A stretch of DNA of 64,000 bases from contig CM060831.1 of NCBI GenBank assembly GCA_030762175.1, forward strand, positions 27,642,001 through 27,706,000. Reading direction: 5' to 3'. The stretch comes from Metallyticus violacea. Lineage: Eukaryota; Arthropoda; Insecta; Mantodea; Metallyticidae. The position numbers and the translations under genes were made by a program. This document shows positions 46,901 to 51,904 of the stretch, piece after piece. The notes under the pieces are model-generated. The model did not search any database, was not told where the DNA came from, and was given only the letters and a program-made list of their open reading frames with translations. Position 1 is the first letter of the stretch. Each line of letters opens with the position of its first letter.

Positions 46901-49364
46901 CTTCTTTTCAGGCCCTTTAGCTGGACCAGATGAAGATTGTGAAGGTGAACAAACATCTGTTCCAAGTTTGTCACTGGGATTTGTGTTTGTGGTAGAGCTC
47001 TTATCACGTGTAGACATATCTGTGCGAATTGCACCAGCAACACTTATTTTTATGCTACTTTCATCAGCTCTTTTAGGGATTCTATATACAAGGTGACTAA
47101 ACTGAGATTTTGTTTGCACAGCATGATTGTATCTTGTTTTTAAGCAAGCACTGTGCTGCTGAAACAGTTGCACCTTTTCTCTTTGTGCTAAAAACAGTAT
47201 AAAAAAACAAAACAAATATTACATGTGAATTGAATAAGCAATGTCTTTACTGTATAAATGTCCTTATATTTTTAGATATAATTTTCGTTATTATCAAATA
47301 TTAATTAATTATTGATAAAGTATATTTTTAATGTTATTATGCTGTGTATCAGCTACAGCTTTTATAACTCCTCAATTTACTTTTTAATACCTATGATTAA
47401 TTTTTATCCTTTATTTTATACTAGTATTTTAATTATCTAATCTTGTCATAAATATTGTTAGTACATTATCTGTGGTTTACAGAGGTGCATTTACCATAAA
47501 GTCAAATGGTCATGTGACCTCTCAATTGCAATGAAAAAGACATTAGTTAATATTTTCTTCACTTTCTTTTGAAAAGTGCACCCTTTTCTTTAAACATCGC
47601 TGCATAATGTTAGTGGAATGTCTGGTAAGAACTGGCAGCATATTATGATCATAAGTCTTTTGCAGACAATCAGCAAGTCATGCACTTATCTTCAGGGTTC
47701 AAACTGTGGAATATGGTTTGATACTCTTTAAGGGCTCAATGGCCACAATAAATATCTGAACATATCTCCAAAAAGTACTCACTTTTGAAACCAGAAGGCA
47801 CCACCTTACTGAGAACACTATGACTTGCTCAGCTAGGCTCTGGGTATTAAAGAGGGATAAAAAGATATGCCAGTAAAGGGATTGACTTTGCTAGCACAGT
47901 TCTCAGTTTCAGAATTCTTTGTTGAAAATGTAATTAGTTGTAATAAGGAGTTTCATGGAATTTTATTTTAAGTCTTATGTGTAAAAAATGTGCGCATCTA
48001 GAGTGACTTGTATTTTTGTTTAAATTGCCAAATGAAACAATAATAAATATATGTGAATAAATACTATGAAATTTACTCAAAGGAGGACTGAGCTTCTATA
48101 CAAGTTATAGATATTTTTATACAAAGGTAAATTCTGTGACACTGTGTATGAATCCCACAGAATCATGGTTATGAGAAAATAGCATTTAAATTAACAGAAT
48201 TACATGGTCTCTTATGGAAAGATGTACACTCTCTCCTAATGTATAAAATTTGTATTGATTACAGAAATTGCTGCTTGTGATTGTGATTTAAATAATTAGA
48301 GAAATTACGATGAGCCCATTATCTCAAAAGTTTACATTTGAGGTTTAAACGGTTCAAATATGGAGAATTAATTGTAATATCTAATGTGTCTCATAATTTT
48401 AGAGTAGTTATTGGTAATTTAAACATGGAATGGGTAGATTATGAAAACCATGTTGCTGTGATAGCTTTTCATTAATTTGGAAAATCATCAAGCAAAATTT
48501 TTCAAATCCTTTATAAGTTGAACATTTAAGTACCAACACTTCACTGAGACTGGAATTGTTGATGTTCACACAAGACCCAGATGCCCATGCTTTGTGAGGA
48601 CCATAGCTGTTGTTAATACAGTGGTATTCCATGTTCAGCAGAATCCAGTTTTTAAGCAGACAGTGATGGCCCTGAGATGAAAATATTCAGGAGACCCATG
48701 TTTGGTCTGAGAACTTTTTTGTAGTAGTACTGAGCATTTTTAACTGCAGAACTGAAGAGGCAGAGGGTGCTGGGATGCAAATAACTGCTACAGAGTTATG
48801 CTAACGGTCATTTGAAAATTATTTTTACTTTCCTTTTTACTGCACCCTCAAAATTACAGAAGCAGTGGGTTTTAGCTATTGCAAAGCATAATACTGCTCT
48901 CAAAGTAGTAATGTTTTAATACACTTTATGTATGTGTCCATGGCTGGTGAATTAAAAGTGTTAAAGTATATCTTTCATGTATCTCGCCATTTTTTATGCT
49001 GTAATAAAATCATAATATTATAACTAACCAAAATAAAACATATTCATATAATGATACGTGTAAAGTGGTTCACTCACATTTGCTTCACCTTTGCTTTTGT
49101 AAGAACCAAATCTTAATAATCAAAACAAGCCGGTTCGATACTTCTGATTACCCAAAGATATGGGATTAAAAATTAAACGTGTAAGCAAAACAGTTTTTTT
49201 TGCCTTTGAGGTTAAGTTGAAAAATTAAAGATATATAATACTTGTTTACAAAAATTGGTTATATTAAAACATTCAAATATAATACCTGTAATACTCTGGC
49301 ATCCAAGTGCTCCTGGAAGCTGGCGACAGCTCCAAATATAAGCAGCAAACTTGCATCTTATCAT
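3834..49364 (-). CDS. AIFM1: AIFM1 orthologue, mitochondrial apoptosis-inducing factor 1 (12 exons, 3' end missing)
   Basis: The joined exons encode 638 residues of an NADH/FAD oxidoreductase of the mitochondrial intermembrane space. In the known family it supports respiratory-chain biogenesis through CHCHD4 and, when released, promotes DNA loss in the nucleus. Visible in order: a basic presequence (1-26), a membrane segment (about 126-147), an FAD Rossmann motif [17 protein letters not shown], an NAD Rossmann motif [10 protein letters not shown], an FAD-site NLWAAGD and the C-terminal dimerisation domain with [19 protein letters not shown]. Lys, Glu and His equivalent to the human active-site residues K177, E314 and H454 are kept. 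All junctions are GT-AG and every phase fits. Human AIFM1 has 613 residues; this copy has a longer N-terminus. The last 20-25 residues (human ending in the LFNIHE region) were not found, so a further exon should lie left of the window. Introns are 1.3-6.8 kb and full of retroelements. Confidence 0.95.
3993..5880. other. AIFM1 intron 11, unassigned part
   Basis: AT-rich intronic sequence between exon 12 and the PLE remnants that begin at 5880. A short GT run lies at 5056 and a small PLE-E-like end fragment (ggattttcacagtgaaat) at 5578-5655. No gene recognised. Confidence 0.5.
5880..6239 (+). pseudogene. PLE fragment, host of a nested PLE (left part)
   Basis: Decayed plus-strand PLE C-terminal region: [29 protein letters not shown] and a degraded GIY-YIG start. 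It breaks at the 9-bp word agacttaat (6231-6239) and resumes at 7746 after a minus-strand PLE. Confidence 0.65.
6310..6355 (-). ncRNA. Hammerhead-like ribozyme motif, PLE-A
   Basis: Minus strand: CTGAAGA (6347-6341), stem II GGGAAC..GTTCT, GAAAC, palindromic ACCGGT then T. An outer 10-bp stem CAGTTGAACT/AGTTCAACTG encloses it. Confidence 0.5.
6353..7207 (-). pseudogene. PLE-A RT C-terminus plus GIY-YIG endonuclease
   Basis: 284 codons. Visible: [13 protein letters not shown] and [15 protein letters not shown] (end of the RT palm), a basic linker, then the endonuclease [20 protein letters not shown] with its CxxC, the [20 protein letters not shown] helix, [10 protein letters not shown] and [16 protein letters not shown]. 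The usual YIG is YIE here, changing the Gly of the second half of the GIY-YIG signature. It ends just before the hammerhead motif. Confidence 0.8.
7395..7727 (-). pseudogene. PLE-A RT fingers/palm fragment
   Basis: 110 codons, from [20 protein letters not shown] through a [20 protein letters not shown] segment to [10 protein letters not shown], where the frame shifts. The first RT Asp is seen as D-V-E-S-L-F-P. The YVDD box lies in the shifted gap near 7310. Confidence 0.75.
7746..7900 (+). pseudogene. PLE fragment, host of a nested PLE (right part)
   Basis: Continuation of the 5880-6239 fragment: [10 protein letters not shown] then [14 protein letters not shown], matching the EHFRNI..K..KSAVA.HFW block of PLE endonucleases. 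Confidence 0.6.
8215..8505 (-). pseudogene. PLE remnant, C-terminal end (family I)
   Basis: Minus-strand words equivalent to [20 protein letters not shown] and [10 protein letters not shown], followed by an end resembling the solo pair at 10600-10890 (the atgttatgatgaatctaact region). Frames are broken. Confidence 0.5.
8753..8937 (-). CDS. AIFM1: AIFM1 exon 11: C-terminal dimerisation domain
   Basis: Encodes [20 protein letters not shown] and [20 protein letters not shown], then a divergent acidic tail. The His of PYLHQSMFW is equivalent to human H454. The Trp before it in human (PYWHQ) is Leu here. Acceptor ttttgtag, donor GAA|gtaagt. Confidence 0.96.
9037..9310. repeat. Short local direct duplication
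   Basis: The block around cattcacaaatgagtaca, with ttttggtcatacatttta and aaacatctcttcaata, occurs at about 8976-9105 and again at 9108-9240. It is a tandem duplication of roughly 130 bp in intron 11 beside exon 11. Confidence 0.6.
9480..10310. mobile_element. PLE inverted pair (family A-like), coding-end palindrome
   Basis: The left arm (9540-9945, minus) and right arm (9950-10290, plus) are both copies of the PLE C-terminal coding end: the T-E-L-A-x-W-E-K region, the KHFR-like helix and the last residues. They meet head to head near 9945. The right arm ends in GAAACTGGTC and an aacaagtaagtggagc word. No intact frame remains. Confidence 0.65.
10311..10480 (+). mobile_element. PLE-A end fragment with hammerhead motif
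   Basis: Hammerhead core CTGAAGA at 10334-10340, stem II GGGAAC/GTTCTT, GAAACCAGTT, then the family A end with aaaagtaagtgaagc and the catacaatgatatcaatta word. Confidence 0.6.
10570..10890. mobile_element. Solo PLE inverted pair, family I
   Basis: The arms around gatgagtcaaactacacact (10605) and gtgtttaatttgactcatca (10819) are inverted. The inner part has ctgatgatg near 10758 and GAAACATGTTC. No coding. Confidence 0.55.
10891..12090. other. AIFM1 intron 10, unassigned
   Basis: AT-rich intron sequence. A short repeat around aaagtgcttat is seen at 11651-11700. Nothing coding recognised. Confidence 0.4.
12102..12401 (-). mobile_element. tRNA-derived SINE, copy 1
   Basis: Minus-strand head cctggtggtgtagtggtt (A-box region) and gggttcgaacccgg (B box) fold like a tRNA with a cggtcctgg/ccaggaccg stem. 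The body ends in an A tail seen as a T run at 12102. Flanking duplications ttaaacacgga (12091) and ttaaccacgga (12402) differ by one base. A second copy lies at 21488. Confidence 0.85.
12620..12715. repeat. Small inverted repeat, PLE-J-like end
   Basis: atcgatttaatactcttatg and its complement cataaaagtattaaatcg face each other within about 60 bp, followed by cactatctaattcatttaat. It resembles the arms of the pair at 58125. Confidence 0.5.
12748..12769. repeat. (TTA)n microsatellite
   Basis: About eight TTA units in AIFM1 intron 10. Confidence 0.9.
13017..13070. repeat. (CA)n(GA)n microsatellite
   Basis: Adjacent CA and GA runs about 250 bp left of a solo PLE pair. Confidence 0.9.
13335..13665. 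mobile_element. Solo PLE-A inverted pair
   Basis: Left minus-strand end (13345-13500) and right plus-strand end (13500-13660), with the hammerhead core CTGATGA at 13518-13524 in the right arm. No RT or endonuclease sequence between the arms. It lies 120 bp downstream (transcription sense) of AIFM1 exon 10. Confidence 0.75.
13509..13556 (+). ncRNA. Hammerhead-like ribozyme motif, PLE-A (best-paired copy)
   Basis: CTGATGA, stem II GAGAAC/GTTCTT with loop caaat, GAAAC, ACTGGT then T. The outer stem has changed together: upstream TGAATT faces downstream AATTCA, where other copies have GAACT and AGTTC. Confidence 0.55.
13673..13735. repeat. (GT)n-rich microsatellite
   Basis: GAGAGT, TG and GCGC steps ending in TATAT, beside exon 10. 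Confidence 0.85.
13782..13893 (-). CDS. AIFM1: AIFM1 exon 10: FAD site and EHHDHA segment
   Basis: Encodes [20 protein letters not shown] then [17 protein letters not shown]. The basic KLGRRR of human AIF is KLGRRH here, so one Arg of that patch is replaced by His. Acceptor ttattttag, donor GCAG|gtatga. Confidence 0.95.
13894..14875. other. AIFM1 intron 9, left part, unassigned
   Basis: AT-rich intron sequence between exon 10 and the mariner relic. Nothing coding recognised. Confidence 0.4.
15205..15262 (-). ncRNA. Hammerhead-like ribozyme motif, PLE-B left arm
   Basis: Inverted copy of the motif at 16744: CTGAAGA, stem II GGAGA/TCTCC, GAAAC, palindrome ACGCGT then C. Confidence 0.5.
15560..16687 (+). 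pseudogene. PLE-B reverse transcriptase and GIY-YIG endonuclease, two frameshifts
   Basis: Read across three frames (about 15560-16041, 15882-16292, 16292-16687). Visible: [35 protein letters not shown] with the YVDD catalytic box, [29 protein letters not shown], then [40 protein letters not shown] and [16 protein letters not shown]. The start of the RT is missing. The few breaks suggest a fairly young copy, younger than the mariner it interrupts. Confidence 0.85.
16744..16800 (+). ncRNA. Hammerhead-like ribozyme motif, PLE-B right end
   Basis: CTGAAGA at 16752-16758, one extra base, G.A, stem II GGAGA-gat-TCTCC, GAAAC, ACGCGT then C (GUC cleavage triplet), followed by tgtgtaagtgaa. Stem III and the GUC resemble those of schistosome satellite hammerheads. 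Confidence 0.55.
17750..19573. other. AIFM1 intron 9, right part, unassigned
   Basis: AT-rich intron sequence with a C9 run at 18732. Nothing coding recognised. Confidence 0.4.
19574..19714 (-). CDS. AIFM1: AIFM1 exon 9: FAD-binding return domain
   Basis: Forty-seven codons: [20 protein letters not shown], then [20 protein letters not shown]. Human AIF has [20 protein letters not shown] here. The exon ends GCT|gtaagt and joins GCA-GGA-GAC of exon 10, giving WAAGD where human has WVAGD. Confidence 0.95.
19790..20045. mobile_element. Solo PLE-A inverted pair with microsatellite in the loop
   Basis: Left arm from aaatgtaaattggaacttgc to cttcactta, right arm from agtaagtgaagctttaagag to the catacaatgatatcaatta word. 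Between them a (GT)n(TATG)n run (19889-19965) replaces the hammerhead region. Confidence 0.8.
20046..20829. other. AIFM1 intron 8, unassigned
   Basis: AT-rich intron sequence with A runs at 20072 and 20139. Nothing coding recognised. Confidence 0.4.
20830..21210 (-). pseudogene. LINE (non-LTR) reverse transcriptase C-terminal fragment
   Basis: Minus-strand translation gives [20 protein letters not shown] near 21130-21080, the hallmark [10 protein letters not shown] of the post-palm region of non-LTR reverse transcriptases. A further word like [13 protein letters not shown] lies near 20880. Frames are broken and no ends were found. Confidence 0.6.
21488..21783 (-). mobile_element. tRNA-derived SINE, copy 2
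   Basis: About 90% like the copy at 12102 by eye, in the same orientation. Perfect 12-bp flanking duplication cttgcctttcca at 21476-21487 and 21784-21795. A-box and B-box regions are retained. Confidence 0.9.
21796..22754. other. AIFM1 intron 8, mostly unassigned
   Basis: AT-rich. A 45-bp PLE-A end fragment (tgatttagttgaactacaca) lies at 22205-22250. Nothing else recognised. Confidence 0.45.
22826..22872 (-). ncRNA. Hammerhead-like ribozyme motif, PLE-D left arm
   Basis: Inverted twin of the 24302 motif: CTGATGA at 22865-22859, GAAACATATGTCC. Sense to AIFM1 intron 8. Confidence 0.45.
23330..24230 (+). pseudogene. PLE-D RT C-terminal half plus GIY-YIG endonuclease
   Basis: Readable: a V-D-D-I-F-A-I box near 23350, then [60 protein letters not shown], and after frameshifts an endonuclease [15 protein letters not shown] with CxxC and the KSAEEAHF block. 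The G of GIY is S here. Inactive. Confidence 0.75.
24302..24350 (+). ncRNA. Hammerhead-like ribozyme motif, PLE-D right end
   Basis: CTGATGA at 24309-24315, extra T, G.A, stem II TGGA/TTCCA, GAAAC, palindrome ACATATGT then C. The downstream word is gagtaaatc, a weakened version of the usual GTAAGT. Confidence 0.5.
24535..25000. repeat. Inverted repeat with about 105-bp arms
   Basis: Left arm 24541-24645 and right arm 24888-24995 are inverted copies (left ccttaattattttaaaatg against the complement of ttttaaaatagttaagg; left tttttggtacctctttaaaa against ttttaaagaggtgcc). The spacer of about 240 bp has no coding. Likely a foldback or miniature element of unknown family. Confidence 0.65.
25346..25784. 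repeat. Tandem duplication, two units of about 217 bp
   Basis: Shared words tactccttgcatgagc (25387 and 25605), catgttaattaacaat (25515 and 25730) and aatgtaggagtctt/aatgcaggagtctt recur at 215-218 bp spacing. No frame is kept across both units. Confidence 0.8.
25850..25960 (+). mobile_element. PLE end remnant
   Basis: aaaacatgtcctgattaaat followed by cttaagtgaagcttggaaga resembles the post-hammerhead end of the PLE families. The core itself is lost. Confidence 0.35.
25961..26518. other. AIFM1 intron 8, unassigned
   Basis: AT-rich intron next to exon 8 with an A/G-rich run at 26383-26415. Nothing coding recognised. Confidence 0.4.
26519..26715 (-). CDS. AIFM1: AIFM1 exon 8: NADH-binding domain
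   Basis: Encodes [20 protein letters not shown] and [20 protein letters not shown], matching the human stretch around [20 protein letters not shown]. Acceptor ctcttcag, donor AAT|gtgagt, phase 0. Confidence 0.93.
26935..27140. mobile_element. Solo PLE-E inverted pair
   Basis: Arms from ggaattttcacagcgaaat through the gaaatcactcaaatttcact word, mirrored after the centre. The centre holds a decayed hammerhead (CTAAAGA in place of CTGAAGA, then stem II AAGGC..GCCTT, GAAACATGTCC) on the minus strand at 27014-27056. Confidence 0.75.
27141..28035. other. AIFM1 intron 7, unassigned
   Basis: AT-rich intron sequence. Nothing recognised. Confidence 0.4.
28036..28221 (-). CDS. AIFM1: AIFM1 exon 7: NADH-binding Rossmann fold
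   Basis: Encodes [13 protein letters not shown] through [30 protein letters not shown] is the NAD(H) dinucleotide-binding loop. Its Phe and Glu are the equivalents of human F310 and E314, which contact the flavin and nicotinamide. Acceptor gtattccag, donor GGC|gtaagt. Confidence 0.96.
28473..29095 (+). pseudogene. PLE-E reverse transcriptase, left part
   Basis: Readable: [40 protein letters not shown] (the pre-RT I-Y-G-L-P-K-I-H-K-P block), [14 protein letters not shown], then after a stop [10 protein letters not shown] (first catalytic Asp) and a MGNPLSA-like word near 28998. Stops and frameshifts throughout the second half. Confidence 0.75.
29105..29388 (-). mobile_element. Second tRNA-derived SINE type, inserted in PLE-E
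   Basis: Minus-strand head with A-box-like tgggcgaggtcgttaaggcg and B box gggttcgaatcccac, a body with tgtttaacgcc, and a T run at the left. The flanking repeats ggcaccgtttgttga (29090) and ggtaccgttatgttga (29389) duplicate the PLE sequence for W-Y-R-Y-V-D, so the insertion point is inside the RT active-site codons. Confidence 0.85.
29400..30380 (+). pseudogene. PLE-E RT end and GIY-YIG endonuclease
   Basis: After the SINE: a V-D-V-F-A-M word, V-L-P-F-L-D-I-K-I near 29508, then [20 protein letters not shown], and later [20 protein letters not shown] with CxxC. Beyond it the helix is replaced by a lysine/arginine-rich expansion from GA repeats, then [10 protein letters not shown] and [18 protein letters not shown]. 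Confidence 0.75.
30460..30515 (+). ncRNA. Hammerhead-like ribozyme motif, PLE-E
   Basis: CTGAAGA at 30470-30476, extra T, G.U, stem II ending GGC-aaac-GCC, GAAAC, ACATGT then C (GUC), followed by caagcaagtggaac. One extra T lies before GAAAC in this copy. Confidence 0.5.
30702..30877 (-). CDS. AIFM1: AIFM1 exon 6: FAD domain, ENGGVAV and CLIATG
   Basis: Encodes [20 protein letters not shown] and [18 protein letters not shown], ending at DKCLIATG, the conserved ATG motif of two-dinucleotide-binding flavoproteins. Acceptor tttccag, donor ACAG|gtatat, phase 1. Confidence 0.95.
30878..32344. other. AIFM1 intron 5, left part, unassigned
   Basis: AT-rich intron. A short GATGAC run at 31141 and a GTGTG run at 32285-32338 are visible. 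Nothing coding recognised. Confidence 0.4.
32345..32562 (-). mobile_element. Old copy of the second SINE type
   Basis: Shares with the 29105 copy the words gatgaaatgggaaaggact, aatgaggactgaggaaaacct, ggtcctggtgggact and cagacct.ccactcac, with many substitutions. The B-box region is aaccacag where the younger copy has gaaccccag. Confidence 0.75.
32775..32856. repeat. (TAA)n microsatellite, about 80 bp
   Basis: Pure TAA units in intron 5. Confidence 0.95.
32857..36921. other. AIFM1 intron 5, right part, unassigned
   Basis: Mostly AT-rich single-copy-looking sequence with a (TAA)n run at 34920-34978, an (AT)n run at 34154-34180 and T runs near 34185-34220. A weak acidic stretch at 33575-33640 could be an old transposase tail, but this is not secure. 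Confidence 0.4.
36922..37052 (-). CDS. AIFM1: AIFM1 exon 5: FAD domain with PPLSKEMW
   Basis: Encodes [20 protein letters not shown] followed by [20 protein letters not shown]. The Lys of PPLSKEMW is equivalent to human K177, which helps position the flavin. Acceptor gattgtag, donor AGG-AG|gtatga; two bases are carried into exon 6. Confidence 0.95.
37358..37406 (-). ncRNA. Hammerhead-like ribozyme motif, PLE-G
   Basis: Minus strand: CTGATGA (37396-37390), extra T, A.C, stem II GGAGC-gatg-GCTCC, C, GAAAC, palindrome ACTAGT then C. It overlaps the last codons of the PLE-G frame and is in sense with AIFM1 transcription. No GTAAGT follows in this family. Confidence 0.55.
37365..38984 (-). CDS. 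PLE-G reverse transcriptase plus GIY-YIG endonuclease, open frame
   Basis: A 539-codon open frame; the first Met of the long ORF is at 38828 but the frame is open to 38984, after an in-frame TAG. Order: pre-[40 protein letters not shown] (first Asp), [36 protein letters not shown] (YVDD), [28 protein letters not shown], a basic linker, then [26 protein letters not shown] with Cxx[32 protein letters not shown] and [13 protein letters not shown]. All key residues of both domains are present. The N-terminus of a full PLE protein is missing, so autonomous movement is doubtful, but the lack of stops suggests recent insertion. Confidence 0.92.
   Translation of the reverse strand, partial: FPNPLNQCKSTFNKTITDCKLIDKKEHYKIKVDNPAIPTIYGLPKVHKPGKTMRPIINNIDAPTYKLAKWLTYKLSTFPRFESLSIKNSLDLIQKIKGIKIEKTDTLVSFDVTALFPSIPTLNLYSLVKKWLQKVGITTKDIQEYIILINLCLEQNYFTFNNKYYKQNFGLTMGSPLSPILADIFMSALETRIVNSFPWIFKTWYHYVDDIFAIVPERHLDDALKLLNLQEKTVKFTMERECNEQLPFLDIKIIRKENHLNFGIYRKPTHTDNYIKCNSFNPVPHKHAVLNSLAYRLVNIPMNKEEYKLEMNNIIHIATENDFKQEVVHKKIDREKKKKKIRDNTTLTPIKEKNRTYKKFTYHPSTFHQFQKIFKRYNIVLTPKNNYSIKNILNSKQKEDSLQDEDKSGIYQMNCNDCDKVYIGKTKRNIKTRAKEHIRNINQKQEEKSAVAWHFWKEQHNINKNPKLLKYIKGKTELTVWENIYIWKNKEKVFNFEIPPSDVLIQKFIKPPPETNRSITNNEAGSRPGTDDRSDGSRN
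39182..39441 (+). mobile_element. Third tRNA-derived SINE type
   Basis: Plus-strand head ccttggtctagcgttcag (A-box region) and gggttcaattc (B box), then an unrelated body. A perfect 10-bp flanking duplication agatttaaag lies at 39172-39181 and 39442-39451. Confidence 0.75.
39452..40412. other. AIFM1 intron 4, right part, unassigned
   Basis: AT-rich intron sequence. Nothing recognised. Confidence 0.4.
40413..40549 (-). CDS. AIFM1: AIFM1 exon 4: FAD-binding Rossmann motif
   Basis: Encodes the start of the oxidoreductase fold: [20 protein letters not shown], then IKSSDPKAK. The glycine-rich GGGTASFAA corresponds to GGGTAAFAA in human AIF and binds the FAD diphosphate. Acceptor cccctccag, donor AAG|gttaga, phase 0 at the end. 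Confidence 0.93.
40550..43313. other. AIFM1 intron 3
   Basis: AT-rich. Around 40780-40970 the minus strand has a possible tRNA-like head (ggctgaagtactgagtgctt, gggttgaatttc) that could be an old SINE, unsupported by a second copy. No gene recognised. Confidence 0.4.
43314..43383 (-). CDS. AIFM1: AIFM1 exon 3: end of membrane anchor and charged linker
   Basis: A 70-nt exon between tttctttcag and gtatgt. Only one frame is open ([20 protein letters not shown]), and it is the frame dictated by phase 0 of exon 2. The next junction makes a Ser codon from A plus GT. The small size and low conservation make it the least certain internal exon, but splice sites and phases agree on both sides. Confidence 0.75.
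43384..44148. other. AIFM1 intron 2, left part, unassigned
   Basis: AT-rich intron sequence. Nothing recognised. Confidence 0.4.
44149..45355 (+). mobile_element. mariner-family relic, second family
   Basis: Terminal inverted repeats gagtcatttcataaataatg (44151) and the complement of gagtcattttataaataatg (ending 45353). Length about 1.2 kb. Transposase pieces: [38 protein letters not shown], then [45 protein letters not shown] and [13 protein letters not shown]. This follows the mariner pattern in which H-x-D-N-A precedes the third catalytic Asp region. Many stops. A TA duplication is visible on the left only. Confidence 0.85.
45356..46846. other. AIFM1 intron 2, right part, unassigned
   Basis: AT-rich intron sequence. 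Nothing recognised. Confidence 0.4.
46847..47187 (-). CDS. AIFM1: AIFM1 exon 2: N-terminal linker and membrane anchor
   Basis: The acceptor is tgtttttag|CACAAAG and the donor ggg|gtacgt, leaving phase 0. The 113 residues are Ser/Lys-rich and low in conservation. They end in a basic patch (EKKKNR) followed by a hydrophobic run [15 protein letters not shown] that continues into exon 3. This matches the position of the inner-membrane anchor of human AIF. A second GT four bases downstream would break the frame into exon 3, so the first GT was chosen. Confidence 0.85.
47188..49285. other. AIFM1 intron 1
   Basis: AT-rich intron with no recognised element. Confidence 0.45.
49286..49364 (-). CDS. 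AIFM1: AIFM1 exon 1: start codon and mitochondrial presequence
   Basis: ATG at 49364-49362 opens a 26-residue peptide, [16 protein letters not shown] onward. It has Arg and Lys, no acidic residue and amphipathic character, as expected of a mitochondrial targeting sequence. The start is supported by an in-frame TGA eight codons upstream (aag-cca-tac-agc-gcc-ggc-ata-aaa lies between). The exon ends ACAG|gtatta and leaves one base of a codon, which the next exon (CA...) completes. N-termini of this family diverge fast, so identity rests on the phase match with exon 2 and on the presequence character. Confidence 0.75.
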
Positions 49365-50560
49365 TTTTATGCCGGCGCTGTATGGCTTTCAATCAACGTT
49401 AAACTGCAAATTTTTCAAGATTAAAATATATTTAATTTACCATTTCATTATATAACATTTAAATAACTTGGCATTTTTCGCCTCCAATACGAGAATGACT
49501 AGTGGCCTTCATTAATGTAATCCATTTCCTTATTACATATTTCTGTCCACCATTTTTCATTTAATACAGCGGTTACAACTTACAATTAACCGTTTCATAT
49601 TTTAAATATTGGTCACACTGGACAAAAAAGTGCAGCCAATATTTGATTTTAGCAGTACTTTGGATGCACTGTAGTTGGTGTAGTAGGTCACACAATGGTA
49701 CCAACTAATGCTATCAATCTATAAAGAAAACGGTAAAACACAAATTGTAAATTTCTCTTCTCCCTTTTCTAAGACTTCAATGTATTGTATTGCATCATGA
49801 TTAAATGTATAATTCCCCTATAAACTGTCATTCTTGCTTACTTTATTTCTTCTCCCAAGACATCTTTGTATAGTTATGTACTACCATTGAATAGATAATT
49901 CCTCTATAAACTGCCATTCATACTTGCTTTATTACTTAATCAGAGTGAAATAAATAAACAAATGAAAATAAAAACTATAAATATCAAATATATATTATTT
50001 TTATTTCGCAGGAATTTCTAAATACCTGGGTTTATTGACTCCTGCTGTCTTTATGCTATTACATATGTTATATTTTTATCCTTATTACTGTAAATATTTT
50101 GTAAAATTTCCTTTTTATTTTTCACTTACTTTTGATATACCCAAAATGTTTCCAATTATAGTATGAATGATAGCTAGAATAGTAATTGGTGGTAACAACC
50201 ATTATAAATTGCACATCAACTGGATAATTGTGTACCTGTAACATTTTGGAAACATTTAAGATTTAGTAGTTCAGCTTCAGTGATAACTGATAACCCCAAA
50301 CTGAGCCACCATTCATCCTGCTCACCTGTCTGTGACATCTTGTAGCTCAAGAATAAAAACGCTCCATGTTTCATGCGCTCTTTCAAGAATTGAACTCTAA
50401 GGCTTATTGAAAATTCTTGATGTAGCAGAAAAAAAAAGTAATGTATAATGAGCTGATCGTGTTGGGCAACAAACTATACAAAACTTTTTCTCTCTTATGA
50501 AATTAGTCATGTATCATATTTAGAGTACTGAACAAGAACACAATAGAAATGCACAATTGG
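49365..50560. promoter_or_regulatory. Upstream region of AIFM1 (promoter expected here)
   Basis: The AIFM1 start codon faces this stretch, so its 5' UTR and promoter must begin here or beyond. A short GC-rich patch (gccggcgctg at 49371) sits just upstream of the ATG. No TATA element or divergent gene could be assigned, and the rest is AT-rich sequence without recognised coding. Confidence 0.3.
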
Positions 50561-50800
50561 CAGCAATTTATGATAATTAGTAGTTTTTCTTTGGGGATGC
50601 TGGGAAATAGAGAGACCATATCATAGGAAACTAGCAAATCTCTGTTTTCTAATTTCACCTGTCTGATTTTTTCTATTAATTCTAATGAGTTTTTTTATGT
50701 TTTTGCTTTTGTATTTTTGTAAAGTATTAAATTTGTTTAGAAGGTAATTCCTACGATGTAGTTTCTCTGTTTAGGGATGTTAAGATGAGCTTTTGAAAAT
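50560..50800 (-). pseudogene. PLE reverse transcriptase fragment
   Basis: Minus-strand words SLELIEKIRQVKLENRDLLV and SYDMVSLFPSIPKEKLL match the segment of PLE reverse transcriptases carrying the first catalytic Asp (S-Y-D-M). Both ends fade into unassigned sequence. Confidence 0.65.
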
Positions 50801-50896
50801 ATAGTATTTTTGTATGGAATGAAATGGAGAACACTGATTAATGATGAAATGATTTAATTTTGAAAGCAATTTCCATTTCATGTATTAGACTTATGA

Positions 50897-50942
<46 letters not shown>

Positions 50943-51904
50943 TAATAAAACAATATTTCAGGCAAAAATTGTTTGCCTCTTTGTATAAAGACAAAATGTG
51001 ATAAAATATTGGGGTTCTTATATAAAAAAAATGAGTTGACTTGAACCCATTAACTAAATAAAATGTAACTAATGTAATTGTTTTACTCTTCTTTACTATA
51101 AATTGTTTTCTTGAAAATGTATTGCTTTCAGGACAAACAGCTGGAAAGTTTTTTAAAAAATACCCAGTATATATGTATATTAAAAATGGAGAATATGTAT
51201 AATTATTTCAATATTAACAATATTACATTAAAATGCAGACACTCTCCAGCACCAATTAACAGTTGTTTCATTAGCAGTCAGTGTTGTTGAATGGCAGGGA
51301 AGTGAATTTTCATTCAAATTTTTGAAGTAGTTACCTTATTTTGATTTTTGTTAATTGCATGTAAAAAATGAAAATTGTACAACTTACATTCTAAGCTTTT
51401 TTTTTTTTTTTTTTTTTTTTGTAATCATTGAAAGAGGAAATTGAAATTAAAAACTGGGGGACCAGCTCCAAGTATTAATTTGAGTCAAACTGTGATTTCA
51501 AAATATAGAAAGTATACAATGATTCCATACTTACATCAAAGGGTCATGAACATGCTTTAACTGGCATGAAAACCAGGAGAATGGACTTTTTGTTTATATA
51601 GATGCATTGTTACAATACTTTTATTAAATTCTCTTTCTCTCTTTTGTTGTGTGTCTTCAGCTATGCATGTGTCAGTAATAATTTTAGTTATTAACATTTT
51701 AGAAATCAATATTTAGCAGTAGCAGTAGTAAAGTTGTGCACCCCAGCTTATGCTTCTGTGAGCTGCCACTGATGCTTATGACTATTATTCTTAACGTGTA
51801 AAATTGTAGAGTAAAAGAAAGGTTCTATTTTTTCTTTCTTTCTTATGTATTTTACTTCCATCCTGCTAATGACAACATGAATACCCTTTGTTCTAGTTTT
51901 TTTG
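50801..51904. other. Intergenic, unassigned
   Basis: Contains an (AT)n run at 50900-50938 and a T run at 51399-51420. Nothing coding recognised. Confidence 0.4.

Noticed and set aside
46833..47096. Plus-strand 87-codon open frame
   Set aside because: It is the antisense of AIFM1 exon 2, whose splice sites and phases are consistent.
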